From Alkaliphilus hydrothermalis (GTDB lineage: Bacteria; Bacillota; Clostridia; Peptostreptococcales; Natronincolaceae): a stretch of 64,000 nt of DNA. Each line of letters starts with the position of its first letter. Position 1 is the first letter of the stretch. This document shows, piece by piece, positions 41,278 to 50,104 of this stretch. The stretch spans positions 62,001 to 126,000 of the forward strand of contig NZ_JAFBEE010000003.1 of the NCBI RefSeq assembly GCF_016908555.1. Reading direction: 5' to 3'. Both the position numbers and the translations under genes were made by a program. The notes beneath the pieces were generated by a model. The model was not told where the DNA came from, did not search any database, and saw only the letters and a program-made list of their open reading frames with translations.

Positions 41278-44100
41278 TAGTTTCTTTAAAAACATCCCAG
41301 TATACGATTCCTTCACCTTCACCACATCCTCTGGCGTACCTTTTGCAATAATCATACCACCATTTGTACCTCCCTCTGGTCCTAAGTCAAGGATATAATC
41401 GGCTGTTTTGATGACATCCAGATTATGTTCAATAACTAAGACAGAGTTGCCTGTATCCACCAACTGCTGTAGCACCTCAATGAGACGATGGATGTCGGCG
41501 AAGTGTAATCCTGTTGTTGGTTCGTCTAGTATATATAGGGTCTTACCTGTACTTCTCTTGCTGAGCTCTGTAGCCAGCTTGATTCTTTGGGCCTCTCCCC
41601 CAGATAACTGGGTAGATGGCTGCCCTAGTTTGATATAGCCAAGACCTACATCGTTTAAAGTCTGTAGCTTCCTCTTGATTTTAGGAATATTTTCAAAGAA
41701 GGATACGGCTTCCTCTACGTTCATACCCAATACATCGGAAATCGTCTTTCCTTTGTATTTAACCTCTAGTGTCTCCCTGTTGTACCGTTTCCCTTTACAT
41801 ACTTCACAGGGGACGTACACATCTGGTAGGAAGTGCATTTCAATTTTAATGATACCATCTCCGCTACAGGCCTCACATCTTCCACCTTTAACGTTAAAGC
41901 TGAATCTACCCTTTAGATATCCCCTCATTTTAGCGGTTTGGGTTTGGGCAAATACGTCCCTTATATCATCAAATACGCCTGTGTAGGTGGCAGGATTCGA
42001 TCTAGGGGTTCTACCTATTGGGGATTGGTCAATATCAATCACCTTATCAATATGCTCTATTCCTTCAATGGCCTTATGATTACCAGGCTTACGCTTTGCT
42101 CCGTGGAGTTCTTGGGCAATCTTCTTATAAAGGATTTCATTGATTAAAGTACTCTTTCCAGAACCCGATACCCCTGTAACACAGGTCAGTACCCCCAATG
42201 GGATTTCAGCATTTAATTTCTTTAGGTTATTCTCGTTGGCACCCTTTATTTTTAGCCATTTACCATTAGGCTGTCTTCTTTCAGCTGGAACTTCTATTTT
42301 CTTTGTACCACTTAGATACTGTCCAGTGATGGATTCCTTACAGTTTTTAATGTCCTCCAAGGTTCCCTGGGCAACAACCTCACCACCGTGAATCCCTGCC
42401 CCAGGGCCTATATCGATTACATGGTCAGCACAGCACATGGTATCCTCGTCGTGCTCCACCACAATTACTGTGTTCCCGATATCGGCGAGGTTTCTCAGGG
42501 TTTTAATTAATCGATCGTTATCCCTTTGGTGTAGACCAATACTTGGTTCGTCTAGGATATAGAGTACCCCCACAAGACTAGCACCGATTTGGGTTGCTAG
42601 ACGAATCCGTTGGGATTCTCCCCCCGATAATGTCCCTGCATTTCTAGATAAGGTCAGATAGTCCAGACCAACATCCAACAGGAAGGTTAGTCTTCCCCTG
42701 ATCTCCTTTAGGATCTGATTCGCAATAAAGGCTTTTCTTTCATTTAACTTTAGTTCATCAAAGAATAGCTTTGCTTCTCCTACGGACATTTCTGTAATCT
42801 GATGGATATTTAATCCCCCCACCTTAACTGCTAAGACAACATCCTTTAGTCTAGCTCCCTTACATTCAGGACAAGGGTTTTCACTCATATATTCTTCGAT
42901 TTTTTCCCTCATATAGTCAGAGGAAGTTTCTTTATATCTTCTTTCAAGATTTGGAATTACTCCTTCAAAGATTGACTCATAGGTTCTAATTCCACCATAC
43001 TTTGACTCATATTCAAAGGATACCTTGTGTTTACTGGAACCATATAGTAAAACATCGATAAAGTCCTTTGGTAGGTCTTTAATAGCCGTATCTAAGTCTA
43101 CATCAAATTGATCGGCAATACTCTCCACCATTTTAAAATAGTAGGTGTCCTCATTTGTCCCACTGGCACTTGTCCAAGGGGCAATCCCTCCATTACGGAT
43201 GGATAGGTTCTTGTTTGGTAGCACTAAATCTGGGTCGACTATCTTCATGTGTCCAATACCATTACATTCTGGACATGCTCCAAAGGGGCTATTAAAGGAG
43301 AACATTCTTGGGGCTAATTCTTCAATTCCAATTCCATGCTCTGGACAAGCAAACTTTGTGGAGAATTGCAGTTCTTCCTTTCCGATTACGTCAACGATAA
43401 TGAGTCCATCGGTAAGCTTTAGTACCGTCTCCACGGAGTCGGCTAAACGCTGTTGTGAGCCCTCCTTGAGAACAATCCGATCCACCACTACCTCTATATT
43501 ATGCTTCTTCGTCTTGGCAAGTTTAATGTCTTCGTGGAGGTCCATCACTTCCCCATCCACCCTTACCCTTACAAAACCTTCTTTTTTAATATCCTCTAAT
43601 AACTTTTGATGCTCTCCTTTTTTACCTCTTACAATAGGGGCTAATATTTGTAACTTAGTCCCTTCATCAAATTCCATAATCTTGTCCACAATTTCCTCAA
43701 CTGTCATCTGGCTGATTTCCATACTACACACAGGGCAGTGGGGAGTACCAACTCTTGCGAATAAAAGCCTTAGATAGTCATAGATCTCTGTAACTGTACC
43801 CACTGTAGAACGAGGGTTCTTACTTGTCGTCTTCTGATCTATGGAGATTGCAGGGGATAGCCCTTCAATATATTCCACATCTGGTTTTTCCATTTGTCCA
43901 AGGAATTGTCTAGCGTAGGCAGATAAACTTTCAATATATCTTCTTTGACCCTCTGCATAGATGGTATCGAAGGCCAAGGAGGACTTCCCTGACCCCGATA
44001 ACCCTGTTAGCACCACTAGCTTTTCCCTTGGAATTTCTACGTCAATATTTTTTAGGTTATGCTCCTTAGCTCCCCTAATAATAATTTTATCCCGTGCCAT
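41272..44100 (-). CDS. uvrA: Excinuclease ABC subunit A
   Basis: The damage-sensing ATPase of nucleotide-excision repair. At 942 residues it has two ABC modules: Walker A GLSGSGKSSLAF (about residues 32-43) and GVSGSGKSTL (near 640), signature LSGGESQRIRLA and LSGGEAQRIKLA, and zinc-finger cysteines (CPVC, CPEC...C, CEAC...CEVC). It starts 16 nt after uvrB. Its final Leu codon and stop lie within repeat copy B, so the end of the gene may have been set by that repeat. Confidence 0.97.
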   Translation of the reverse strand: MARDKIIIRGAKEHNLKNIDVEIPREKLVVLTGLSGSGKSSLAFDTIYAEGQRRYIESLSAYARQFLGQMEKPDVEYIEGLSPAISIDQKTTSKNPRSTVGTVTEIYDYLRLLFARVGTPHCPVCSMEISQMTVEEIVDKIMEFDEGTKLQILAPIVRGKKGEHQKLLEDIKKEGFVRVRVDGEVMDLHEDIKLAKTKKHNIEVVVDRIVLKEGSQQRLADSVETVLKLTDGLIIVDVIGKEELQFSTKFACPEHGIGIEELAPRMFSFNSPFGACPECNGIGHMKIVDPDLVLPNKNLSIRNGGIAPWTSASGTNEDTYYFKMVESIADQFDVDLDTAIKDLPKDFIDVLLYGSSKHKVSFEYESKYGGIRTYESIFEGVIPNLERRYKETSSDYMREKIEEYMSENPCPECKGARLKDVVLAVKVGGLNIHQITEMSVGEAKLFFDELKLNERKAFIANQILKEIRGRLTFLLDVGLDYLTLSRNAGTLSGGESQRIRLATQIGASLVGVLYILDEPSIGLHQRDNDRLIKTLRNLADIGNTVIVVEHDEDTMCCADHVIDIGPGAGIHGGEVVAQGTLEDIKNCKESITGQYLSGTKKIEVPAERRQPNGKWLKIKGANENNLKKLNAEIPLGVLTCVTGVSGSGKSTLINEILYKKIAQELHGAKRKPGNHKAIEGIEHIDKVIDIDQSPIGRTPRSNPATYTGVFDDIRDVFAQTQTAKMRGYLKGRFSFNVKGGRCEACSGDGIIKIEMHFLPDVYVPCEVCKGKRYNRETLEVKYKGKTISDVLGMNVEEAVSFFENIPKIKRKLQTLNDVGLGYIKLGQPSTQLSGGEAQRIKLATELSKRSTGKTLYILDEPTTGLHFADIHRLIEVLQQLVDTGNSVLVIEHNLDVIKTADYILDLGPEGGTNGGMIIAKGTPEDVVKVKESYTGMFLKKLL

Positions 44101-44116
44101 TTCTACACCCCTTTTT

Positions 44117-46093
44117 CTACTTCTTCTTCTGTAGTTCCTTTAACTCATCCCGTAATTGGGCTGCCCGTTCAAACTGTAAATTTTCAGCAGCTGCCCTCAT
44201 TTCAGTTTCTAATTTCTTAATATATTTCTCCAGTTCCTTCGTCGTCATATCTTCTTTACGCTTTTTAGCACGATATGGTGTTTCATCCTCTGCCACCTTA
44301 GTCGCTTGGATGACTTCACTTACCTTCTTATTAACTGTGGTAGGAACAATATTATGCTCCACATTATAATCATGCTGTAGGCTTCTACGTCTTTCTGTCT
44401 CGCTGATGGCTCGATCCATTGACTTGGTAATCTTATCGGCATACATGATTACTTTACCCTCGGCATTTCTAGCGGCCCTCCCAATGGTCTGGATCATGGA
44501 GGTTTCTGATCTTAGGAATCCTTCCTTGTCAGCATCAAGTATGGCGACTAAAGTAACCTCTGGTAGGTCTAGCCCCTCCCTCAATAGGTTGATACCCACT
44601 AATACATCAAACTCACCTAATCTTAAATCTCGAATGATTTCCATTCTTTCTATGGTCTTGATATCCGAATGAAGATATCGAACAGCAATATCCAGTTCCT
44701 TTAAATAGTTGGTTAAATCCTCCGACATCTTCTTGGTAAGGGTGGTGACCAATACCCTCTGATTTTTGGCTATTCGTTTGTAAATCTCCGATACTAAATC
44801 ATCAATCTGACCTTGGACAGGTCGTACCTCCACAATTGGGTCCAGTAGTCCAGTAGGTCGAATAATTTGCTCCACCACTGGTCCATCCTTCTCTAGCTCA
44901 TAGGGACCTGGTGTTGCACTGACATAAACCACTTGATTCACTAATTCTTCAAATTCATTAAAGCGTAAAGGTCTATTATCAAAGGCAGAGGGCAGTCTAA
45001 ACCCATGATCCACCAAGGTTTCCTTCCTTGCTCTGTCACCATTGTACATCCCCCTGACCTGAGGAACTGATACGTGGGACTCGTCTATAATAATCAAATA
45101 ATCATCTGGGAAGTAGTCTAATAACGTATAGGGTCTACTGCCGGGCTCTCTTCCCGTCAGATGTCTTGAATAGTTTTCGATTCCTTGACAGAAACCAACT
45201 TCCCTGAGCATTTCTATATCATACATGGTTCTTTGCTGGATTCTCTGGGCCTCGATTAACTTTTCCTGTTCGTTAAATTCCTTTACCCTTTCCTCCAGCT
45301 CCTTTTCAATTGCCGTAATCGCCAACTCAATTTTGTCGGCTCCTGTGGCGTAGTGGGATGCTGGGAAGATGGTAACATGATTTCTTCTTCCGATAATTTC
45401 TCCTGTCAATGCATTTACTTCTGTAATGCTTTCTATTTCATCACCAAAGAAATCCACACGGATGGCGTTTTCTGAAGAGTTGGCAGGGAATATCTCCACT
45501 ACATCTCCCCTTACTCGAAAGGCCCCCCGTACAAAGTTGATATCGTTTCTTTCATATTGTATATCCACCAGCTGTCGTAGTACTTGATCCCGATCCTTCT
45601 CCATGCCTGTCCTTAGGGAAACCATCAATTTCTTGTATTCTTCTGGGTCCCCCAAGCCATAGATACAGGATACACTGGCTACAATGATTACATCCCGTCT
45701 TTCCAGTAAAGCAGAGGTTGCCGAGTGCCTTAATTTATCTATCTCATCATTAATAGAGGCATCCTTTTCGATATAGGTATCAGAATGGACTACGTATGCC
45801 TCCGGTTGATAGTAGTCGTAGTAGCTGACAAAATATTCTACTGCGTTGTTTGGAAAGAATTCTTTAAACTCACTACATAATTGGGCTGCCAATGTTTTAT
45901 TATGGGCAATTACCAACGTGGGCTTCTGAACATTTTGTATCACATTTGCCATGGTAAAGGTCTTTCCCGAACCCGTTACCCCCAGTAAAGTCTGATGGGT
46001 GTTGCCCTTCATTATACTTTGGGTCAATGCTTCAATTGCCTTCGGTTGATCCCCAGTTGGTCGATAATCAGATACAATTTCAAATTTATCCAT
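44117..46093 (-). CDS. uvrB: Excinuclease ABC subunit B
   Basis: A 658-residue helicase-like protein that verifies damage and recruits UvrC. It shows Walker A GVTGSGKTFT (about residues 39-48), the beta-hairpin SYYDYYQPEAY, DESHV, GINLLREGLDLPEV and QTIGRAARN, and a C-terminal UVR motif LEKYIKKLETEMRAAAENLQFERAAQLRD-type region. It is the first gene of uvrB-uvrA. GCGAGGTA lies about 7 nt before ATG 46093. It is controlled by a strong promoter with a LexA box about 160 nt upstream. Confidence 0.97.
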   Translation of the reverse strand: MDKFEIVSDYRPTGDQPKAIEALTQSIMKGNTHQTLLGVTGSGKTFTMANVIQNVQKPTLVIAHNKTLAAQLCSEFKEFFPNNAVEYFVSYYDYYQPEAYVVHSDTYIEKDASINDEIDKLRHSATSALLERRDVIIVASVSCIYGLGDPEEYKKLMVSLRTGMEKDRDQVLRQLVDIQYERNDINFVRGAFRVRGDVVEIFPANSSENAIRVDFFGDEIESITEVNALTGEIIGRRNHVTIFPASHYATGADKIELAITAIEKELEERVKEFNEQEKLIEAQRIQQRTMYDIEMLREVGFCQGIENYSRHLTGREPGSRPYTLLDYFPDDYLIIIDESHVSVPQVRGMYNGDRARKETLVDHGFRLPSAFDNRPLRFNEFEELVNQVVYVSATPGPYELEKDGPVVEQIIRPTGLLDPIVEVRPVQGQIDDLVSEIYKRIAKNQRVLVTTLTKKMSEDLTNYLKELDIAVRYLHSDIKTIERMEIIRDLRLGEFDVLVGINLLREGLDLPEVTLVAILDADKEGFLRSETSMIQTIGRAARNAEGKVIMYADKITKSMDRAISETERRRSLQHDYNVEHNIVPTTVNKKVSEVIQATKVAEDETPYRAKKRKEDMTTKELEKYIKKLETEMRAAAENLQFERAAQLRDELKELQKKK

Positions 46094-46252
46094 ATTATAT
46101 ACCTCGCTATTCCTTCATCATTTCGTTTGCTATATTCTATTATATCATAGTTAGTTTACATAATATAATAACGGAGCTTATTTTTACTTCCCTCCTATTT
46201 CTAGCCACTATTTTAAATCATTTTATCTCACCTTATCTTTCCGAATCTTTAG

Positions 46253-46264
46253 GAACATTTGTTC
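46253..46264. promoter_or_regulatory. LexA (SOS) box of uvrB-uvrA
   Basis: GAACATTTGTTC is a perfect GAACnnnnGTTC Gram-positive LexA/DinR box. It begins 8 nt downstream of the -10 of the uvrB promoter, so it covers the transcription start. Confidence 0.85.
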
Positions 46265-46272
46265 TATTTTCT

Positions 46273-46301
46273 ATTATAGTTATTAAGACTTATCATGTCA
46301 A
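46273..46301 (-). promoter_or_regulatory. Consensus sigma-A promoter of uvrB-uvrA
   Basis: On the minus strand, TTGACA (46301-46296) and TATAAT (46278-46273) are both perfect and spaced by 17 nt. The predicted leader to uvrB is about 170 nt. That leader includes a second TATAAT (46144-46139) with no good -35. I see no gene in the 46094-46437 gap. Confidence 0.9.
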
Positions 46302-46323
46302 ACTTATACCATTAAATCATCGT

Positions 46324-46357
46324 AAAAAATACATCCATAGTGTTAACCATGGATGTA
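46324..46357 (-). terminator. Terminator of ctpA
   Basis: TACATCCAT (46330-46338) pairs with ATGGATGTA (46349-46357). TTTTTTACG follows on the minus strand. It separates ctpA from the uvrB promoter immediately downstream. Confidence 0.85.
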
Positions 46358-46437
46358 GATGTAAATGTAGATTATTTTACTTACGATTAATTTGCTAATG
46401 TATCTATGCTAATTCAGGCAATCCTAACTAGCTAATT

Positions 46438-47658
46438 CTATTTCTTTATTTTATCCTGTACTACTTCAATAGCCTTATGTAGTTGAATATCATCATCCTT
46501 CTCTATCGTTGTTTTGTCCTTAAGCTCTTCCGGTAATTCCACAACGATATTCGGCTCTACTCCCGTACCATGAATATTGGTTCCATTAGGCGTAAAGTAT
46601 TGGGCTACTGTGAATTTAAAGCCCGTTCCATCGGCTAGAGGTTTTACTTGCTGTACTAGGCCTTTTCCGAAGGTAGTGGTTCCAATTATGGTACCTGCTT
46701 CTCCGTCTTTTATTGCTCCTGAAAGAATTTCAGACGCACTGGCACTTCCTCCATTTACCAAAACAGCTAGAGGATAATCAATCTTGCTCTTGTCGGATTT
46801 TTCTACCTCTTTGTTGCCTTGACGATCTTCTGTATAAACAATTGTTTGCTCTCCCAATAGCATATCAGAGATTTCAATACATTGGCTTAGTAATCCACCG
46901 GGATTGTTTCGCAAATCCAGAATCAACCCTTCAATCTTCTGCTTTTCCAGCTTTTTCAAATGATTTTTAAAATCTGCTGCTGTTTGTTCATCAAACATTG
47001 AAATACGGATGTATCCAATATTTTCTTCTAGTACTTCTGATTTTACGGTCTGTAGACGAATTTCTTCTCTTTCTATCGGAACTTCTAAAGCATTGGTCAC
47101 ACCTTTTCTTCTAATGGTTAAGATAACCTCAGTACCGGGCTTACCCTTCATTAATCCCACTGCTTCTTCTAGCTTTTCGCCATAGATGGCTGTTCCATCT
47201 ACAGCAATAATTTTATCACCTGTTGTTATCCCTGCTTTTTCACCAGGGGTATCTTCTATTGGAGATACTACAGTTACGTATCCATCTTCGCCTGGGGTTA
47301 CAATAACTCCAATTCCCCCGTAGCTCCCGGATGTTCTGGTCATTAAATCATTAAATTCCTTTTCATTCATGTATACAGTATATGGGTCTCCAACACCTGC
47401 AAACATTCCCTTAACGGCTCCCTCTGCCAATACTTCTGGATTAATTTCTTTATAATAATTTTCTTCAAGGAACTCACTTAATTGAAGTAGTTTCTTATGG
47501 GTCTGCTGAATGTCTTGATAATACTCATATGTATCTTTGCTGATTATGAATCTTTGACCAAGCTTAACCCCTAGGATATTTCCAACCGTATAATTTAATA
47601 CAGAGGTTATAATTACGATTAAAACTGCACCGATTATTGCTTTTTTCTTGCTGATCAT
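46438..47658 (-). CDS. C-terminal processing peptidase (S41, CtpA/CtpB-like)
   Basis: A 406-residue membrane-anchored serine protease: one N-terminal segment (about residues 6-26), a PDZ domain (GIGVIVTPGEDGYVTVVSP to IAVDGTAI), and an S41 domain with DLRNNPGG, the nucleophile region VNGGSASASEI and the general-base lysine in GTTTFGKGLVQ. It acts outside the membrane. ATG 47658 has AAGGGG 8 nt upstream; the TTG at 47682 does not. In the neighbourhood are ftsEX and an M23 hydrolase, so a wall-related role is plausible. It has its own promoter. Confidence 0.9.
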   Translation of the reverse strand: MISKKKAIIGAVLIVIITSVLNYTVGNILGVKLGQRFIISKDTYEYYQDIQQTHKKLLQLSEFLEENYYKEINPEVLAEGAVKGMFAGVGDPYTVYMNEKEFNDLMTRTSGSYGGIGVIVTPGEDGYVTVVSPIEDTPGEKAGITTGDKIIAVDGTAIYGEKLEEAVGLMKGKPGTEVILTIRRKGVTNALEVPIEREEIRLQTVKSEVLEENIGYIRISMFDEQTAADFKNHLKKLEKQKIEGLILDLRNNPGGLLSQCIEISDMLLGEQTIVYTEDRQGNKEVEKSDKSKIDYPLAVLVNGGSASASEILSGAIKDGEAGTIIGTTTFGKGLVQQVKPLADGTGFKFTVAQYFTPNGTNIHGTGVEPNIVVELPEELKDKTTIEKDDDIQLHKAIEVVQDKIKK

Positions 47659-47721
47659 TTTTTTCGCCCCTTTTTTGTCCAATTACATTTATTTCGTCCT
47701 TTCTATAGCTTATTAGACTAC

Positions 47722-47750
47722 ATTATACCATATTCTTATTATGACTTAAA
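47722..47750 (-). promoter_or_regulatory. Promoter of ctpA
   Basis: On the minus strand, TATAAT (47727-47722) is preceded by TGG, giving an extended -10. The -35 TTTAAG (47750-47745) is weak, with 17-nt spacing. It lies 64 nt upstream of the ctpA ATG. Confidence 0.6.
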
Positions 47751-47887
47751 AACCGCAATTAAACTCATTGATTTCAGATTTTTACTAATCGACCCCCTCT
47801 AGTAGTCTTTTCTGCATGTATAAGTATTAGATATTTATCATAAAATTCCTGCTATTGAATACATTAAAATAAAAAGGAGGAGTTGTT

Positions 47888-47974
47888 TTGAGGACTGCTA
47901 AAAGGATTGGACTATTAATAATCGGAGTTGGAATACTCCTTTGGATTTTCACCCAATATTCTGTAGGAAGATAG
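47888..47974 (+). CDS. Small single-pass membrane peptide (28 residues)
   Basis: An open frame on the plus strand starts with TTG 47888, 6 nt after AGGAGG, and ends at TAG 47974. The peptide begins MRTAKRIGLLIIGVGILLWI: a basic start, then one hydrophobic segment, then a short polar tail. It is followed 30 nt later by a strong bidirectional terminator, so it looks like a complete small transcription unit. It has no known family. It lies between ctpA and the M23 gene on the opposite strand. Confidence 0.6.
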   Translation: MRTAKRIGLLIIGVGILLWIFTQYSVGR

Positions 47975-48004
47975 TCTTCTACATTTACATTTGATAATTT
48001 ATAC

Positions 48005-48047
48005 ATAAAATAAGCGAAGGATTCAAAACATCCTTCGCTTATTTTAT
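48005..48047. terminator. Bidirectional terminator between the small peptide and M23 genes
   Basis: A perfect 18-bp stem, ATAAAATAAGCGAAGGAT (48005-48022) with its complement (48030-48047), has a 7-nt loop. U-rich bases lie within the stem ends on both strands. Confidence 0.85.
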
Positions 48048-48054
48048 AACTTTA

Positions 48055-49185
48055 TTATCTTATATATGGAGTTGGGTCTACATAGCTTCCATTTTTTCTT
48101 ACTTCAAAGTGAAGATGGGGTCCTGTTGACATCCCCGTACTTCCTGCAAGGGCAACCTTTTGCCCTCTAGTAACTTGATCTCCCACCGATACCAATAGTC
48201 TAGAGTTGTGGGCGTATAGGGTCATTATTCCACCACCATGGTCAATAATAAGTACTCTACCGTACCCCCCCATATCTCCTGAATGAACTACTTTACCTGC
48301 ATTTGCTGCAACAATGGCTACACCTGTTGGGGCTGGTATATCAATACCTGAGTGGAATCGCTTTGTTTTTAGTATTGGATGAATCCGATTACCATAAGGC
48401 GATGATATTCTTGAATATCCTGGAACTGGCCAAGCCATTACCCCCCCAGCATACTGGGTATTATTTGATTGAAGTCTTCTCAATTTACTTTGTGATTCTT
48501 CTATTTCTCTTTCAAATTGGTTTTCTAACTTTTCCAATTCCTTTCCTTCTGCCATCAATTCTTTTCTATACCTTTCCTGCTGACTTCTGGAAACCTGTAG
48601 ATTTTTCTGCTTTGATACAACATTATTCTTTAGACCGATCAATTCTTTCTTATCTGTCTCCAACTGAACTTTCTTGTCTTCGATGGCATCCCTCTGTATT
48701 TTTAGCTCTTTTAGTAAATCTACATCATGCTGAACGATTTTCTTCACCATATCTAGATTCGATAATAGCTCTGGTAGACTCTTTGAACTTAATATAACCT
48801 CTGCATAGCCTATGTTTCCTCTTCGATACATTACATTAATTCTTGAACCTAATAGCTCATTCTTATCATCAATTATTTCCTCAGACTTTACCAATTCTAC
48901 AGTAGTCTTATCGATATTCTTTTGAGTAGAGCTAATATCCTTTTCTAATAGAGTAATTTCCTTCTCTATTATATCAATTTCTAGCTCAAGTTTTTGAATT
49001 TGTGTAAATGCACTTTTTTGTAGTTGTTTGTTTTTACTAATATCTTTTTCTAGTCTTTCAAGTTTCTTTGTTGTACTGGCAATCTGTTGTTTTATTGCAT
49101 TAGTTTGATTCCCAAATACAAAAGTCGATGAAATCAAGATAATCAAGCCCATAACAACTGCAAAGGATACTTTTAAATACCTCAA
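48055..49185 (-). CDS. Murein hydrolase activator / M23 peptidase with coiled coil
   Basis: A 376-residue exported protein: signal or anchor (about residues 5-25), a long coiled coil (about 28-240), and a C-terminal LytM/M23 domain with HSGIDIPAP, HGGGIMTLYAH and TGPHLHFEV supplying the zinc ligands. The architecture is that of EnvC/PcsB/CwlO-type partners of FtsEX. It starts 22 nt after ftsX, supporting direct control of peptidoglycan cleavage by FtsEX. All His ligands look present, so the domain may be catalytic and not just an activator. Confidence 0.88.
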   Translation of the reverse strand: MRYLKVSFAVVMGLIILISSTFVFGNQTNAIKQQIASTTKKLERLEKDISKNKQLQKSAFTQIQKLELEIDIIEKEITLLEKDISSTQKNIDKTTVELVKSEEIIDDKNELLGSRINVMYRRGNIGYAEVILSSKSLPELLSNLDMVKKIVQHDVDLLKELKIQRDAIEDKKVQLETDKKELIGLKNNVVSKQKNLQVSRSQQERYRKELMAEGKELEKLENQFEREIEESQSKLRRLQSNNTQYAGGVMAWPVPGYSRISSPYGNRIHPILKTKRFHSGIDIPAPTGVAIVAANAGKVVHSGDMGGYGRVLIIDHGGGIMTLYAHNSRLLVSVGDQVTRGQKVALAGSTGMSTGPHLHFEVRKNGSYVDPTPYIR

Positions 49186-49207
49186 GATACACGCCCCCCT
49201 TAAATCT

Positions 49208-50104
49208 CTACACCTTTAAGTGTTTTCTTAATGAAATAATACTTCCCAACGCCCCTACTCCAGATCCCAATACTAGGAACATCATAAGGGTTCTTTCCAT
49301 CATTTCTTCAATTGGGATTAAATATCCACTGAATAAAACCGTAAATCTAGAAGTGATGGCCACAAAGGCGTATTGATACCCATAGTGTACAATACCTACG
49401 GCCAATACTGCACCGATGAGCCCTAATACAATCCCCTCCACCACAAAGGGCCATCTAATAAACCAGTTGGTTGCCCCAACATACTTCATGATGTTTATTT
49501 CTTGTCTACGGGCATTCAATGCTAATTTTACAGTATTAGAGATAATAAACATTGCTACTAAGACTAGAATAAAGATCAAGGCTAATCCCACCGTCCTAAT
49601 GAAACTAGCGATTCTTAGTAGGTTTTGAATCATTTCTTTGTAGTATTTTATTTCATCTATTCCTTCAACCTCTTGCAATGCCAGTACTACTGGGTCTGCA
49701 AGATCAATATTTTCCAAATGAATGATATAGGAGTTGGGTAAAGGATTTTCCTCTAGCGATTCTAACAAATATCCTTGGTCCCCCCATCGCTCCCTCATAT
49801 TTTGTAGGGCCTGTTCCTTTGATTCATATTCTACCTGTTGTGTACCGTCTATGACTTCTATCTTTTTTCCTATATCAATTATTTCTTCTTCACTAAGTTC
49901 TTCCTGTAAATAGACCTGTATTGTATCAAAATGAGCCTGTGTCATGGAGGCTGCATTATTGATATTTAATACTAAGGTAATAATCAGACCTAATACAATC
50001 AGGGAAGCTGCCACGGAACCAATGGAGGCAACACTCATTCCTCTGTTACGCCATAGTCCTAGGGTTCCTTGCTTGAAGATATATTTTATCGTTCTAATCT
50101 TCAT
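49208..50104 (-). CDS. ftsX: Cell division permease-like protein FtsX
   Basis: A 298-residue membrane protein with four membrane segments (one near residue 25, three in the last 130 residues), an extracellular loop between the first two, and the FtsX-type cytosolic start KIRTIKYIFKQGTLGLWRNR. It has no ATPase site. The frame is open to 50158, but GGGGGG lies about 9 nt before ATG 50104, and the family starts there. It overlaps ftsE by 11 nt. With FtsE and the M23 protein it should control wall hydrolysis at division. Confidence 0.93.
   Translation of the reverse strand: MKIRTIKYIFKQGTLGLWRNRGMSVASIGSVAASLIVLGLIITLVLNINNAASMTQAHFDTIQVYLQEELSEEEIIDIGKKIEVIDGTQQVEYESKEQALQNMRERWGDQGYLLESLEENPLPNSYIIHLENIDLADPVVLALQEVEGIDEIKYYKEMIQNLLRIASFIRTVGLALIFILVLVAMFIISNTVKLALNARRQEINIMKYVGATNWFIRWPFVVEGIVLGLIGAVLAVGIVHYGYQYAFVAITSRFTVLFSGYLIPIEEMMERTLMMFLVLGSGVGALGSIISLRKHLKV

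Noticed and set aside
46027..46398. Hydrophobic 123-codon frame on the plus strand
   Set aside because: It begins inside uvrB on the opposite strand, crosses the SOS promoter and the ctpA terminator, and has no ribosome-binding site.
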